7,733 nucleotides of DNA, taken from the NCBI GenBank assembly GCA_003979335.1, contig RYWC01000028.1, positions 1-7,733 of the forward strand, given 5' to 3'. This document shows, in pieces, positions 6,613 to 7,733 of the stretch. The notes under the pieces were generated by a model. That model did no database searches, was not told where the DNA came from, and was given only the letters and a program-made list of their open reading frames with translations. Made by a program: the position numbers and the translations under genes. Source of the stretch: Clostridia bacterium (lineage in GTDB: Bacteria; Bacillota_A; Clostridia; Christensenellales; Borkfalkiaceae). How positions within the stretch are numbered: the stretch's first letter is position 1; the number at the start of each line of letters is the position of its first letter.

Positions 6613-7733
6613 CTAATTTTCCGAGCCGTTTTCTGTCTCTGCATCTTCGGTTTCAGCTTGGGTTTCCGCAGGCTCGTACACAACTTTTTTCACAGCTCCG
6701 TATTTATCCTTTCTGAGAAGCACCGTCTTTTTACTGTTTCCCTCGGTTACCGTTAAATAACTTACGCTTGTAAGCCCGTCCTTGCCTGTCTTGGCTTTTT
6801 CAGGGTCGTCGGTCTTTTCTTCGGGCGCCACTATCACCCCCGTAACTTCGGAAACAATCGAATACCTCGCTCCGCCGCCTAATCCGTAAATATCGAAAGT
6901 GACGCTTCCCCCTACCGTTTTCGCCCTTATGAACACAGGGCAGGAAAAAGGATTTGTAATTTTTAAATCGCACGATGTTCCGCTGACCATAGCGTCGCGC
7001 GAGGGGGGAACATATCCCACAGCAAGCGAGTGCGGATGATATTCGCTGATTTTAAGACCCGACAGCACCGCGGCGTTATACAGCGTAGTGCTTACCTGAC
7101 AGACCCCTCCGCCGACCCCCTCTACAAACTCGCCGTTTTCTATTATTTTTGCAGGCAAAAATCCCCTTTCTTTAACCCTTGCCCCCACAATATCATTGAA
7201 TGAAAGCGTTTTGCCAGCTTCCAGCACCGTACCGTTTAGCTTATTTGACGCAAGGCGAATATTGCTTGTCCTGCTGATATTCGAACTGTCAAAATTTGTC
7301 GTAAATGAGGCAAGTTTTTGCGTTTGCCTTTTTACTTCGCCCATTGTTTTTTCTCTTTTGACCCTTTTGAATGTGATCGTGACAGGTTCAAAACTACCTT
7401 TCAGCGAATTTGAAATATCTTCAATAAGCTTTTTTCCGTCAGCCTCTTTTCCGTCGTTACCCTCAAAGTAAGTAAACGGCGAAGAAAACGAAGAAAAAAC
7501 GTAATAGGGTTCCACTACGGAAATGCTTTCATTGCGGCATATATTGGGGGCAATTGAACTTATACCGCATAAATAATAACTTTTTTCGACAGTTAGTTTA
7601 TCTCCTTTTTTTGCGCTTTTAAGTAATTTATATATATTGTCTTTATAGTAAATTTCTGGAAAAGAAAACGTATAAACTTTGTTCGGCGCTATTATTTCAA
7701 GCTTTTTTTCTTTGAGTTCTTCCTCTATTTTTC
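6613..7733 (-). CDS. VanW-family cell-wall protein with peptidoglycan-binding-like region (5' end outside window)
   Basis: The reading frame is open from the right edge to a TAG stop at 6613-6615, giving 372 visible residues. A GTG at 7515 could be taken as a start, but the same frame continues upstream without a stop and with plausible coding sequence, so the true start lies beyond the window. About 7314-6888 encodes a VanW domain, recognised by LASFTTNF, the invariant-looking GVGGGVCQVSTTLYNAA and EYHPHSLAVGYVPPSRDAMV. Upstream, about 7470-7320 (FEGNDGKEADGKKLIEDI) resembles the peptidoglycan-binding-like domain that usually precedes VanW. About 6777-6670 looks like a short G5-like strand region, and the tail is rich in E, T and A. 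Family members are usually exported and tied to the cell wall, with unclear biochemical function; the signal or membrane anchor is not visible here. No link to vancomycin resistance is implied. A palindromic terminator follows the stop. One copy of the dispersed repeat lies in frame at 7521-7556. Confidence 0.9.
   Translation of the reverse strand, partial: KIEEELKEKKLEIIAPNKVYTFSFPEIYYKDNIYKLLKSAKKGDKLTVEKSYYLCGISSIAPNICRNESISVVEPYYVFSSFSSPFTYFEGNDGKEADGKKLIEDISNSLKGSFEPVTITFKRVKREKTMGEVKRQTQKLASFTTNFDSSNISRTSNIRLASNKLNGTVLEAGKTLSFNDIVGARVKERGFLPAKIIENGEFVEGVGGGVCQVSTTLYNAAVLSGLKISEYHPHSLAVGYVPPSRDAMVSGTSCDLKITNPFSCPVFIRAKTVGGSVTFDIYGLGGGARYSIVSEVTGVIVAPEEKTDDPEKAKTGKDGLTSVSYLTVTEGNSKKTVLLRKDKYGAVKKVVYEPAETQAETEDAETENGSEN
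7521..7556 (-). repeat. Dispersed module, copy inside the VanW-family gene
   Basis: On the minus strand this reads CAATTGCCCCC, then A, then ATATATGCC, 9 nt and GCATTT. It lies in the sense orientation of the VanW-family gene and is translated in frame as IAPNICRNESI (about 7555-7523), without a stop or frameshift. As in the copy after ftsY, ATGC and GCAT enclose exactly 10 nt. Confidence 0.6.

Noticed and set aside
7513..7515. GTG as the start of the VanW-family gene.
   Set aside because: The frame stays open to the right edge with protein-like sequence, and no ribosome binding site precedes the GTG.

Overview
All recognisable genes lie on the minus strand and read right to left. The proteins (PlsX, RNase III, SMC, FtsY and a VanW-family wall protein) and their order point to a Firmicutes-type bacterium. 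An uncultured clostridial lineage is my best guess, from gene order, the clear purine-rich ribosome binding sites and moderate base composition. I cannot name a genus.

Layout from right to left. From the right edge to 6613 is the 3' part of a gene for a peptidoglycan-associated VanW-domain protein; its start lies outside the window. A perfect 20-bp palindrome (6585-6604) follows and probably ends that transcript. A sigma-A-type promoter with an extended -10 (6524-6552) then starts a second unit: plsX (5425-6462), rnc (4800-5423), smc (1113-4712) and ftsY (49-945). plsX and rnc are 1 nt apart, rnc and smc are separated by 87 nt, and smc and ftsY by 167 nt. The 48 nt left of ftsY hold no gene in this window.

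The second unit is the familiar Firmicutes housekeeping cluster: phospholipid precursor synthesis (PlsX), double-stranded RNA processing (RNase III), chromosome organisation (SMC) and membrane protein targeting (FtsY, the SRP receptor). The acyl carrier protein gene that often sits between plsX and rnc is absent.

Two things stand out. First, a module of about 36-39 bp (CAATTGCCCCC, then usually one purine, ATATATGCC, about 9 nt, then GCATTT or a T-run) occurs four times in 7.7 kb. Three copies sit in the gaps after rnc, after smc and after ftsY. The fourth lies in the opposite orientation and in frame inside the VanW-family gene. No standard feature type explains it. Second, the RNase III has lost one of its usual metal-binding acidic residues and several flanking conserved residues. 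I see no CRISPR array, tRNA, rRNA, transposase or defence gene.
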